Source: Saprospiraceae bacterium (GTDB taxonomy: Bacteria > Bacteroidota > Bacteroidia > Chitinophagales > Saprospiraceae). Taken from it: a stretch of 64,000 nt of DNA. A model generated the notes under the pieces. The model searched no databases and was not told where the DNA came from. It saw nothing but the letters and a program-made list of their open reading frames with translations. How positions within the stretch are numbered: position 1 is the stretch's first letter; each line of letters starts with the position of its first letter. Positions 1 to 9,413 of the stretch are shown here, one piece after another. The translations under genes and the position numbers were made by a program. The stretch is from positions 186,001-250,000 of the forward strand of contig JADKBO010000003.1 in the NCBI GenBank assembly GCA_016715105.1, read 5' to 3'.

Positions 1-348
1 AGCTCTTATCAATGCAATGAATGCATAAGCTGTTCCATATCTAAAGAAAATCCAGGAATTGTGCCAGCTCCTATAAATACCGTATAAACTGATTGAATAC
101 ATCAAAAAAAATATGGGCACACTGCAATCGTAAGCAGGCAGAGCATCCAAAATATAATCATCCAATTTGACGCCTTCCCTAGATTGAATATAATGGAAAA
201 AATAAGGCATCGCATAAAGCAATAAACTAATGATGCCAACAATGAGCCAAAACTTCATTTTGACTTCTTTTACTTCCCATGGATTTACTCCACGGTGCAA
301 TGCACCATTGCGGTTGATTGTGATTTTTTCTGTTATAAAATTCACCAT
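1..348 (-). CDS. PAP2_C / sphingomyelin-synthase-like membrane protein, N-terminal part (runs off window)
   Basis: Reading from an ATG at 348, 116 codons are open to the window edge, so only the N-terminus is present. The protein has a short cytoplasmic start, a hydrophobic segment (around FWLIVGIISLLLYAMPYFF) and then the pattern REGxxLDDxILDxLPAYDCSVPIF, followed by a second membrane segment. A basic residue, then L-x-D, then LP-x-x-D-x-S before a membrane helix is typical of PAP2_C proteins, which relate to sphingomyelin/ceramide phosphotransferases. The catalytic HxxxH-type motifs would lie downstream, outside the window. Bacteroidota make sphingolipids, so a head-group transferase is plausible but inferred. 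The gene reads in the same direction as the EF-G gene that ends at 622. Confidence 0.55.
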   Translation of the reverse strand, partial: MVNFITEKITINRNGALHRGVNPWEVKEVKMKFWLIVGIISLLLYAMPYFFHYIQSREGVKLDDYILDALPAYDCSVPIFFLMYSISLYGIYRSWHNSWIFFRYGTAYAFIALIRA

Positions 349-621
349 GGCTGCCGGCAAAAACTATTTGAATCTGTGAAAAGGTGTGCGAAACTAATAT
401 TTTAAAACAATTTCATTCTGTCTGAAGAATAATAAATACAAGGTGATCAATTTCACAAAAACGGCAAGCTGTTCCACAATCAGGATTGCAGATTAATGTG
501 TAACCCAAAAGTTCGGATGTAGAATAGAAAACTCTCAACTTGAGGATTAGCATTTTTCTTCTACTTCCGAACTATTGAAACATAAATCTTTAAAGAAAAG
601 AAGGCTTGGCAGCAACCTGGA

Positions 622-2748
622 TCAGGCTTCCGTCAATTCTTCTACATGCTCTTGAATAAGTTTATGTTGAACTTCTGGTGGTACTGGAGCAAACTCTATA
701 ATTTTCCTTGTAAACTTCGCTTTACCCTGAGTCAATGATCTCAATGTGGACGCATATTGATACATCTCGGCTTGAGGAACTTTTGCGGTTATTTTTTGAT
801 AGTGGCCTTCTGCACCCATGCCTGTGATTATCGCTCTGCGCGTTTGTAAATCATTCATCACTTCGCCCATCACGTGATCACTACAAAGCACTTCTAACTC
901 ATAAATCGGCTCCAATAGTTGAGGACTTGCATTTTTGAACGCCGTTTTAAAAGCATTGGATGAAGCCAACATAAAAGCCATATCATTGGAATCAACGCTG
1001 TGCATTTTGCCATCATAAATACAAACTCTGATGTTCTGGCAATGAGAACCGGTCAGAGGTCCCTCTTCCATTTTTTGTAAAATCCCCTTCTTAATGGCAT
1101 TTGCGTATTTGGAATCTATCGCTCCACCAACAACACACCAATAGAATGCTAAATGACCTCCCCAATCCAATGCCTCAACTTCTCTATTTTTGACTGTCAA
1201 GCCGTGAGGGTCTGGCATACCTTCAAAATAAGGATCTATGCGCATGTGTACTTCTGCAAATTGACCTGCACCTCCCGACTGTTTTTTATGTCGATAGGAC
1301 TCATCGGCTGACTTTGTGATGGTTTCTGTGTACATGATGCGTGGTTTGTCAAATTCCATGACAATACCGTTGACCTTTTCAATGCGATATTTGGTAATGT
1401 CCAGGTGCAATTGACCTTGACCATATAATAATACTTGTTTTAGGGCAGCAGATTGCTCAATGATTAAAGTAGGGTCTTCTTCTTGTATTTGGTGGAGGGC
1501 CTTCATGAGTTTTTCCATGTCATTTTTACTCGGAGGTGCTACCGCCGTGCGAATTTTGGACTCTGGAAATTTAATTTTCAAAATGACATTTTTACTTCCC
1601 TTTACAGTAAGTGTATCATTGGTGTGAGAATCTTTGAGCTTTACAGTGACACCCAAGTCACCAGCTTTCAATTGATTTGCAGCAGTTCTATTTTTTCCTT
1701 CAGCAACAAAAATTTGACTCATTCGCTCATGGTGGTCATGATCTGTGTTGATAAAATCATCCCCTGCACTCACCGTACCGCTAAAAACTTTGAAATAACT
1801 CACCATACCAACTTGAGGTTCTGTCATGGTCTTATAAATAAATAGCGTAGTTGCAGGGTCGGCGGCATTACAAACGAGCAAGCCGCCATCCTCGAGTTTT
1901 GCAGGAGCACAATCAGCTGGTGAAGGTGCAACATCATTGATGAAACTCATCAATCTACCTGTACCCATATTTCTAAGTGCACTACAACAAAAAACTGGTG
2001 TAATTTGCTGGTTAGCCAATGCTATTCTCAATCCTTTGGTCAGTTCTTCTTCTGTAAGTGTGCCGTTCTCAAAGAATTTTTCCATCAAACCTTCATCGTT
2101 TTCGGCTGCAGCTTCTACTATCAAATTATGCATTTCCATAGCTTTGGCTTGTTCACTTTGCGGAATTGGTAGTTTTTCTGGCTTTCCACCATCCTCCGGA
2201 AACTTATACATGACCATACGTAAGGCATCTATGATGGCATTAAAAGCCAACCCTTCTTTAAGTGGGTATTGAAAAGGTATTAACGTTGGTCCAAATCTTT
2301 CTGTGGCTTGGTCAAGCGTTTGTTGGAAATTTGATTGCTCGTGGTCACATTGATTGATAACCAATATGGTTGGGGTAGCAAATGTGCGCGTATATTCCCA
2401 TAAAATTTCTGTTCCAACCTCCACACCATGTGCGCTGTTGACAACCAAAAGCCCAGTATCAGCAACTTTCATGGAGCAAATCACATCCCCTATAAAATCA
2501 TCATAACCCGGAGTATCTATCATATTGATTTTATTACCCCTCCATAAAACATGCATCAATGTAGAAAATATAGAATTTCTTCTTTCTTTTTCTATCGAAG
2601 AATAATCAGAAACAGTATTGCCTTCTTCTACAGATCCTTTTCTACTGATGGCGCCAGCTTCAAACAACATTGTTTCTGCCAGACTTGTCTTACCACTTCC
2701 CGAATGACCCATAAATATGATATTCCGTATATTTTCCGTATTGTACAT
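622..2748 (-). CDS. EF-G-like translational GTPase (EF-G2 type paralogue)
   Basis: A 708-residue protein with full EF-G architecture: a GTPase domain at the N-terminus, then domains II-V ending near residue 690. The P-loop GHSGSGKT is at residues 14-21 and switch II reads DTPGYDDF at 78-85. In canonical EF-G the switch II motif is DTPGHVDF, so the catalytic histidine is replaced by tyrosine, as in the EF-G2 lineage known from Thermus. The base-recognition motif is NQCD (132-135) rather than NKxD. These changes suggest a paralogue with altered GTP hydrolysis and not the main fusA product, which normally sits in the str operon. No str-operon neighbours are present. The ATG at 2748 is directly readable. 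Role beyond a translational GTPase is not predicted. Confidence 0.85.
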   Translation of the reverse strand: MYNTENIRNIIFMGHSGSGKTSLAETMLFEAGAISRKGSVEEGNTVSDYSSIEKERRNSIFSTLMHVLWRGNKINMIDTPGYDDFIGDVICSMKVADTGLLVVNSAHGVEVGTEILWEYTRTFATPTILVINQCDHEQSNFQQTLDQATERFGPTLIPFQYPLKEGLAFNAIIDALRMVMYKFPEDGGKPEKLPIPQSEQAKAMEMHNLIVEAAAENDEGLMEKFFENGTLTEEELTKGLRIALANQQITPVFCCSALRNMGTGRLMSFINDVAPSPADCAPAKLEDGGLLVCNAADPATTLFIYKTMTEPQVGMVSYFKVFSGTVSAGDDFINTDHDHHERMSQIFVAEGKNRTAANQLKAGDLGVTVKLKDSHTNDTLTVKGSKNVILKIKFPESKIRTAVAPPSKNDMEKLMKALHQIQEEDPTLIIEQSAALKQVLLYGQGQLHLDITKYRIEKVNGIVMEFDKPRIMYTETITKSADESYRHKKQSGGAGQFAEVHMRIDPYFEGMPDPHGLTVKNREVEALDWGGHLAFYWCVVGGAIDSKYANAIKKGILQKMEEGPLTGSHCQNIRVCIYDGKMHSVDSNDMAFMLASSNAFKTAFKNASPQLLEPIYELEVLCSDHVMGEVMNDLQTRRAIITGMGAEGHYQKITAKVPQAEMYQYASTLRSLTQGKAKFTRKIIEFAPVPPEVQHKLIQEHVEELTEA

Positions 2749-2976
2749 GTTTATAAGTTTTAAATGTATTTATGTAATATAATATAGCGCATATTGTGCT
2801 TTAAAAATAATATAATTTTTGAGAACACCTAACTCAGCGATCTGATAGAATAAAGGTTATTAATAGATAATTTTTTCTATAACCTATACTCTACACTTTC
2901 TCAAAGACTTAAGAATCAACGATATAAGTTTTTTGATTGGGTAACATGATCACTGAATTTTATTCATTTTATAAGT

Positions 2977-3783
2977 TTATTCCGAAATAATCAACATAGG
3001 CGTATTGGTTTGACCCAACTCCTCTTTGACATGACTCTTGAAAAATAATCTTTCAAATAGGGCATGTTGTCTTTTGATCATGATGAGCAGGGCCACATCG
3101 TGATTCTGAACATATTTCCTTATTTCCATACTTTCATCCGCTCCGTCTATCACAATCAGCTCTCCAAAATTCTGATCCAGCAACTTGATCATGTCCATAT
3201 CTTCATCCTCTTGTTGGTCATCAGCTTTTGATTTTACATGCAATAAATTGATTTTTTTACCTACTGAATCGCTCAGCTCTTTGATGAATTTGATGCCCAT
3301 ATTTTCATGAAAACTTTTGTTATCATCTGCCAACAATAACTGACCAGCTTCCAAAGTTGTGCTTGCATTCAAAGGAATTGCCAAAACTGGAAATGTGGTA
3401 TTGGAAATCAATTTGGAGGTCACCGAACCAAAAAGCACAGCGTTTGCATTGCTCGTACCTTTTGTACCCACCATGATCAATGAAATATCAAATTTTCGAG
3501 CATAAGCATTGACCGTATCCACAACATCACCCATTGTTACCATTGTCTTTATAAATAAACTGGTGACAGTATCGTCTGCTAGTGATTTCAATAAAGTTTG
3601 CATATCCCTTTTTGCGTCCTCCTCCAGGATATCCTTTAGTGAAGTAAGACTTCTGGATGGTCTGATGTCTTGATAAACGTGGATGATGTGCAACTCAGCT
3701 TTCAGAATTGTAGCAAGATGTATCGCATAATCAAGTGACATCCTGGCGTGCTCAGAAAAATCAGTTGGAAATAGTAGTCTCAT
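2977..3783 (-). CDS. Tandem universal stress protein (UspA, two domains)
   Basis: The product has two UspA-like domains in 268 residues. The first begins MRLLFPTDFSEHAR and contains the nucleotide-binding signature G-x2-G-x9-G-S (GTKGTSNANAVLFGSV). The second is more diverged and lacks a clear G-x2-G motif, which is common for tandem Usp proteins where only one half binds ATP. The ATG at 3783 is chosen because it places the canonical LLFPTDFS strand at the N-terminus; an upstream in-frame TTG at 3804 would only add seven residues. It stands alone between the EF-G paralogue and a T9SS-exported protein. Cytoplasmic stress role is known for the family; the trigger cannot be read from sequence. 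Confidence 0.85.
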   Translation of the reverse strand: MRLLFPTDFSEHARMSLDYAIHLATILKAELHIIHVYQDIRPSRSLTSLKDILEEDAKRDMQTLLKSLADDTVTSLFIKTMVTMGDVVDTVNAYARKFDISLIMVGTKGTSNANAVLFGSVTSKLISNTTFPVLAIPLNASTTLEAGQLLLADDNKSFHENMGIKFIKELSDSVGKKINLLHVKSKADDQQEDEDMDMIKLLDQNFGELIVIDGADESMEIRKYVQNHDVALLIMIKRQHALFERLFFKSHVKEELGQTNTPMLIISE

Positions 3784-4127
3784 GTGCTTTAATTTTTGTT
3801 TCAAAAAATATTTATCTCATGAATATACCAAACTGAAGTGAAAGTATCTCCCATATTGTCACATATTAACTTTAATCGGCAAACCATATTTTGCTTTGTT
3901 TGTAGGTGCAAATTCCGATTTTTTAGAAAATAGGGGCATATTTTGTGAGTGATGTATCTCATACTTTAGGAATATAAAAATCATTGAAATTTTCAATCAG
4001 CCGGTTTACAGTCCTCGTCTCAATAAATCAAAGGCTTCAGGATTCATTCTGCCCATTAAATTAAAATAAATCACCAGCACTTTTTATCAGTAGTAACCCT
4101 GAATTTTCTAAAAAACTTCGCATTCCA
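3784..4127. other. Intergenic region, possible gene remnant
   Basis: No complete gene is visible. On the minus strand around 4010-4075 a short open stretch encodes FNLMGRMNPEAFDLLRRGL followed by a stop. It looks like a protein C-terminus but has no start or body, so it may be the tail of a decayed gene. The right part leads into the promoter at 4128-4159. Confidence 0.3.
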
Positions 4128-4159
4128 TTGTAATATAATCAAAAACATATGTAATTTTG
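4128..4159 (+). promoter_or_regulatory. Bacteroidota-type promoter
   Basis: TTG at 4128-4130, a 21-bp spacer and TAATTTTG at 4152-4159 match the Bacteroidota sigma-ABfr consensus TTTG-N19-21-TAnnTTTG. The -7 box lies 39 bp before the ATG at 4199, consistent with a short 5' UTR for the exported protein. Confidence 0.5.
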
Positions 4160-4198
4160 TTTTAATATGTTTTTTATTACTGTCCTAAAAATCGAGAC

Positions 4199-6387
4199 AT
4201 GAAGACACTTTTTCCCCCTAGTATGGCTTTTTAATGTTGGTTGATTCAATGAATTGCAGGCAAATGACCTGTGGTCGCTGTATTGTCCAAACGACACAAC
4301 TGTATCTTGTGATGCAGAATTATGGGATTTGTCAACTTTTGGCAATGCCTATTATCATGACGCCTATGGATACCACAGTGCTGGTACTCCTACCGTTTCA
4401 AAACATATGAATGGCTGCGGTGGTGGCTACATCAGAAGAACCTGGACAATAGAAGATCCATATTGGAATATTCAAAAATGTACACAAACGATTTACATTG
4501 GTTCGCCAGGTGGTGTCTTTAAAGAGTCAAACATCCACTGGCCCAAAAAAGAAATTACACTTGTGGGCTGTAACCCAAATACTGATCCTTCTGTAACAGG
4601 CGAGCCTACTTATGACATTGTGGGCTGCAGCATGATTGCCGTTGGTCATACAGATAAATTATATACCGTCAATGAAAGTTGCAAAAAACTCATGCGCACC
4701 TGGAAGGTCATGGATTGGTGTCAAGCAAATGTTGGCGGAGCATGGGCAAAAGATGGCATATGGGAATACATTCAGACCATCATCATTCCTGGCCAATGAT
4801 ATACCAGCGGTAGTTTGTCCGAAAGATACTTTGGTAATGACCATGGACTGCCATTATGCAGATGTTGTGCTTCCAGATTTAAAAGTTGATTCCAGTTCTT
4901 GTGGAGGTAAATACACCATCACCAATAATTCTCCTTACTCAACTAGTAAAGGTGCTAATGCATCGGGCAGATATCCTGTTGGTGTGACCAAAGTATCTTA
5001 TATCATCCAATACGGTTGTGGCAGCAAAAAGTACTGTGAGTTTTACATTACGGTCAGAGGCGGAAAAGCACCAACTCCCATTTGTATCAGCGAATTGGCC
5101 ATTGGTTTGATGGGAATGGATAGCAATAAAGATGGAATCAATGACTTGGGCATGGTAAGTATTTGGGCCAAAGATCTCAATCTCAAGAGTGAACCAAATT
5201 GTGGATACGGTCAATTGACTTTTTCTTTTTCTCCAGATAGTTTAGTGATGAGCAAGACTTTTACTTGTGATGACTTAGGAATAAACCAGGTGAAAATGTA
5301 TGTCAAGGATCAGGGCGGAAGTCAATCTTATTGCCAAGTGAGGGTGGATGTTCAGAATAATGGGGCAAAAATTGAAAATTGCGTCAGAAAAACAACTGAA
5401 CCAGGTGCAGGCGAAGTAAATAGCTCAACTAAGTATTCTTTCTTTGGTAAGGCAAAAGATGTAAATGGTAACTCCTTGGAAAATATTGAACTGAGCTTAT
5501 ACAATAAAGATTCGCTATATATAGAATCGACCAAAACAGTACCTGTAATCACAATGGTGAAAGATAGTTTTGTTAATGCTTCTGGTGCGATGGTTTACTT
5601 CTTTGAGCCCGATACTACCTATGAAACAGTGACTGATACGACCATTAATACTGCTTCTATTCTCAAAAAGAAATCCTTGTCCAATGGTAAATTTAGTTTT
5701 GACAAGTGTCTGTTGGGCGGTCAAGATTATGTCTTAGAGGTCAAAACTCCTGAGAAAAATGGCACCATCAATACGTATGACTTAAAGCTTATTGCAGATT
5801 TTGCTTTTGGTAATGTTTTGCCCAAAAATGAATTGGTAAAACTTGCTGCGGACATTGATGGAAGTGGAGTCATTGATGCACAAGATTTACAATTAATGTT
5901 GGATTATTTTGCTGGTAAAAATCCAGAAGGCATTGGTAGCGCACGTTTTGTTTTGAATGCTGAAGGACGCTCTGCCATGGGTGAATCTTTCATTTTTGAA
6001 TCAGTATCGAAAAGTATTTCAAATGTAGAACTTGTTTTGATAAACTTGGGAGATGTGAGTAATACTGCAGGCGACATCCCAGGATTCAACATCAATCAAC
6101 CAAATTTTGGCGCTCAAAAAGCAAACATTGGCATACAACAATTGAGCATGTATCCCAACCCATTTGCAGGCCAACTTTTCCTTCAGGTAACGGTTGCAAA
6201 CAATCAAAATACAACTCTTCGTTTATTTGATCAGTTGGGTAAATTGGCCAGAACGATGCCGATCAACCTCAACCTAGGAGAGCAAACAGTCTCTATGGAC
6301 TTTTCTGACCTTCACTCAGGTGTTTACATTTATCAGATAAACGTTGACGATCAGATACACAGTGGAAAACTGATTAAGCAAGATTAA
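4199..6387 (+). CDS. Secreted multidomain protein with T9SS C-terminal sorting domain (frameshifted)
   Basis: The gene has to be rebuilt across three frame changes. The ATG at 4199 gives MKTLFPPSMAF; after a T5 run (about 4230) it continues LMLVDSMN, then in a third frame LQANDLWSLYCPND. Together these form a signal peptide with a likely Ala-Asn cleavage site. A third shift near 4790 joins ...YIQTIIIPG to NDIPAVVCPKD. The mature part is cysteine-rich with HYR/Ig-like modules, then a dockerin-like EF-hand segment (DIDGSGVIDAQDLQLML, near 5855-5900), and ends in a type A sorting domain (YPNPFAGQLFLQV ... GVYIYQINVDDQIHSGKLIK) that directs type IX secretion and cell-surface or extracellular delivery. 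The breaks sit at or near short homopolymers, so sequence error is more likely than decay. Ligand or substrate is unknown. Confidence 0.75.
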
Positions 6388-6443
6388 TATTCCCCCGTTC
6401 TAAATTCTTAAAGCACATTTATTGTTTTAGGAAACAAATAAAG

Positions 6444-6476
6444 AGGAGTCTCAGTTAAATCTGGGCTCCTTTTTTA
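6444..6476 (+). terminator. Rho-independent terminator
   Basis: AGGAG at 6444-6448 pairs with CTCCT at 6466-6470, and the stem extends inward (TCTCAG with CTGGG, including wobble pairs). A run of six T follows. It lies 57 bp after the stop of the T9SS-sorted protein gene. Confidence 0.65.
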
Positions 6477-6689
6477 TTTGGTACATTTGAGCAGGAGCTG
6501 CAACAACATAATTAGCGTGATGATATTTGTCATAAAATATGGCTTGAGATTTTATTTGTGAACAAAAAGAGTATTATTGTATTTAAATACCATATGAAAA
6601 TAGATTAACGCAGTTTCTTAGCGTAAATCAGATTAAAATTTTGAACAAATAATTGAATTTAGTTTTAGGCATTTAGTTTAAATGAGGAT

Positions 6690-7223
6690 ATGGATAATGT
6701 ACAAACAGTTGTTTCCGATCATGAAACCTTGGCAATTGCCAAAAAGGAGTTTTTGACTTCCTGGGGTGAATTGTCAACCAATTGGGGTGTTTGCAAAACG
6801 ATGGGCCAAATCCATGGGCTTTTGTTGATATCGTCGACACCCAAGTGTACAGATGACATCATGAGAGAATTAGATATTTCGAGGGGAAATACACACATCA
6901 ATATCCGTGCTTTGCAAGATTGGAATCTGGTCTATAAAGTAGATCTAGATACTTGTCGTAAAGACTATTTTATTGCTGAAAAAGATATTTGGAAGGTTTT
7001 GGTCCGCATCATCCAACAACGAAAAGAAAGGGAGTTGACGCCTTTGATTGAACTTGCAGACCGATTTAAAAATTTGGAAAACGATGGTCTAGAAGCAAAA
7101 GAATTTGCCTCCATGATGTCTGAAATTTCTATGTTTTCACACCGTGCCGATCAAGTTTTGCAAAACATCACCGCGTCGGAATCATCTTGGTTGATGAATT
7201 CATTTATGAAATTGGTCAGGTAA
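6690..7223 (+). CDS. GbsR/MarR-family transcriptional regulator
   Basis: 177 residues with a winged helix near the N-terminus: GELSTNWGVCKTMGQIHGLLLISSTPKCTDDIMRELDISRGNTHINIRALQDWNLVYKV. The order (NWG, gxiHglL, l..DdIm..L.iSRGN.hinlr.L..W.lv) is typical of the GbsR branch of MarR regulators, which control osmoprotectant or other transport genes. The C-terminal half is helical, as expected for dimerisation. It is monocistronic. The next gene on this strand is far away across a repeat and IS zone, so its target cannot be told from context. The ATG at 6690 is the only good start. Confidence 0.85.
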   Translation: MDNVQTVVSDHETLAIAKKEFLTSWGELSTNWGVCKTMGQIHGLLLISSTPKCTDDIMRELDISRGNTHINIRALQDWNLVYKVDLDTCRKDYFIAEKDIWKVLVRIIQQRKERELTPLIELADRFKNLENDGLEAKEFASMMSEISMFSHRADQVLQNITASESSWLMNSFMKLVR

Positions 7224-7247
7224 AAGCTATACAACTCCCAGTGGACT

Positions 7248-7577
7248 GCAAACTTCAGTTCGCTGCAAGAAACTCTCTCTGCCAAATCATTTTGGCTTTC
7301 CACTAAGCTCTGTAAAAATGAATTTGACTCTCCGCAAAACTCTGAAGAAATCTATTCCCAACGGCTAAGTCTTGTGGAATGCGAACTTCAGTTCGCAATA
7401 AGTTTATGTTTTTATTTTTCTGTAAGGTTTAAAAAAGAACCAGCGGTTCGACTAATATCGTAACCATGGATTTCAATCCATGGCCACAAAATAAAACCTG
7501 TAGAAGAGTTCCATAGGAACGACACATGTTGATTGTGGTCAGCTCTTCGTGTAAAAAATGGGCCGTTCCTATGGAAC
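7248..7577. repeat. Cluster of short palindromic repeats
   Basis: A non-coding block built of short hairpins: GCAAACTTCAGTTCGC (7248-7263), GCCAAATCATTTTGGC (7281-7296), GCGAACTTCAGTTCGC (7381-7396), GAACCAGCGGTTC (7437-7449), CCATGGATTTCAATCCATGG (7464-7483), GTTCCATAGGAAC (7508-7520) and its opposite-strand form GTTCCTATGGAAC (7565-7577). The same units return in the same order at 11445-11869, 13593-13768 and 15504-15559. The last two form a larger inverted repeat (7505-7521 against 7564-7580) just before the IS1182-like element. Confidence 0.8.
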
Positions 7578-7603
7578 TCTAAAACTTTGCGGGTTTATCT
7601 GGG

Positions 7604-9408
7604 GGCTGTCTAAAAAGGACGGCCTTTTCTTCGATACAGTAAATTTTTGTTATTATGAAGCTGCGGCAACTTGACTATGCTGCCAAAACAGATAATTGAC
7701 CACCCAGCCCATAGTATAATTTACAGGTATTTAAATGGGTGTTTTTAGCTGTTTTGGGCGAATTATTGCCACTTTTATTCATTTTTACAAATGCTTTTCT
7801 CAGATTATGCCCTAATGCCATTAATCCAAATTCTATTTCTATTTTAGAAAAACCTTTTAAATGTAAACCGTGTAAACCTATTATTACTTTTCATTTGCCC
7901 AAAACTGCTTCTACTTCTACAGCCTTTTTCTTCTATAATAAAGCCCTTTCTTCAGAGTGGAGCATTTCCCTTACTTTCTCTTTATGCTTATTTAGGTTGT
8001 GATTTATTTCAATTTTCCTGTTACCCTCACTTTTATGACACATGCCTCGCAATGGACACCCTTCACATCTGGATGCTTTATAATGAGATATCTCAGAATT
8101 ATAACCGTTCCTTGTTGTTCGCGTGCTTTTATCAACAAGCTGCATTTTTTGACCCATAGGCATATATAGTAATCATCCTTAGAGTTGTAATACAGGTTCT
8201 GTGGTGAAAATGGATCATTTTTATACTTGCGCTTTTGCTCTTTGTGAAAGTAGTTAAACTTCACATATGGATCAATTTGCTTTTGCTGCATTATATCATA
8301 ATTCTCTTCACTTCCATATCCAGCATCCGCTACAACCACTTGGCTCTGTAAACCATACTGTTGCTCAAAGGAGTCCAGATGAGATTCCAGTGTAGTTGTA
8401 TCTGCTGGTGTTTGATGAATACTGAAGTGTAATAAACTGACCTTCTGTGCTGATTTGAGTATTGTAGGCTGGCTTTAATTGACCATTTTGCATATGGTCA
8501 TCCTTCAATCTCATGAAGGTAGCATCGGGGTCAGTTTTACTGAAAGAGTTCCTTTCTCCTAAGATCTCCAATTGTTTCTCATATTTTTCTAGCCTTGGGA
8601 GATCCTGCTCATTTAGTTTTTTTAATTGCTTTTGCGAGTCCTTTGCTAACACTGAGTTTTTTTTCATTGAGTTGAGATATTTTCTGTCTCAATTCGCTGC
8701 TGTTTATTGGCTTTACAATTTCTTCTTTATTTATTTCTTTTTGTTCCTGCTTGATCTGAGCCTCTATCTGGTTTAGTATATTGTTAATCTTCAATTCTAG
8801 TTTGGCCTTGTTTTTCTCTACTGATCCTTTCCAAACAAAGGTATACCTATTTGCTGCAGACTCTATCTTAGTCCCATCAATGTATTGAACATTTAGGCTT
8901 ACATATTCCAACTGATGCAACAACATTACAACATCAGCAAATAATCCTTGAATCAGACCCTTTAAGCGCTTACCCCTAAAATAATTAATTGTTCGATAAT
9001 CTGGTGTACTGTTGCCAGACAACCACATAAAATAGATGTTCTCATGTAAAGCTTTTTCCATCTTTCGACACGAATAAATATTGTTTAAATAGGAGTAAAA
9101 CAATACCTTGATCATCATGCGTGGATGGAAGCTGGTCGTACCTCCTCCTTTATACAAATTTAGAATTGGATCTATGTCAAGTTGATCAACTACCTGCGCA
9201 ACCAATCGAACTGGATGATTTTCAGGAATTTTAGCAAAAATATCTTCCAGGAAAAAGGCTTGGATTATTGCTTGGGAACGATTTGAATTGTACTTTCATG
9301 CTTCTTTGTGTTGCACCCAAAAGGTACGATTCTTTTTGGGAACAAAGAAATTCCCTGACGCTTTTTTAAGTGCCAGGGATTCTTTTTTTAGGGGCTTTTT
9401 AGACAGCC
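7604..9408 (-). mobile_element. IS1182-family insertion sequence
   Basis: The element is bounded by a perfect 14-bp inverted repeat, GGCTGTCTAAAAAG at 7604-7617 and its complement at 9395-9408, giving a length of 1.8 kb, normal for IS1182. It carries one transposase gene on the minus strand. No clear target duplication is seen: the right end lies five bases from a group II intron and the left end adjoins the palindrome cluster, so one flank may have been rearranged. Confidence 0.8.
7675..9299 (-). pseudogene. IS1182-family DDE transposase, frameshifted
   Basis: Pieces in different frames give one IS1182 transposase. Near the N-terminus comes FLEDIFAKIPENHPVRLVAQVVDQLDIDPILNLYKGGG, then PRMMIKVLFYSYLNNIYSCRKMEKALHENIYFMWLSG and the catalytic DGTKIESAANRYTFVWKGS. 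Next are DPDATFMRLKDDHMQNGQLKPAYN, VVADAGYGSEENYD (second catalytic Asp) and the CEGCPLRGMCHKSEGNR zinc-ribbon-like part. The C-terminus ends at the stop at 7675. At least four frame changes occur, around 9240, 8610-8660, 8370 and 8150, so the copy is either inactive or carries sequencing indels. Start taken as the ATG at 9299. Confidence 0.75.
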
Positions 9409-9413
9409 TCTTA

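Noticed and set aside
4636..4800. Separate start for a gene at 4636
   Set aside because: It is the out-of-frame read-through of the T9SS-protein region; the protein is continuous with the upstream frame after one indel.
7739..8776. Plus-strand frames across the IS1182 element
   Set aside because: Antisense to the transposase; the minus strand carries recognisable motifs.
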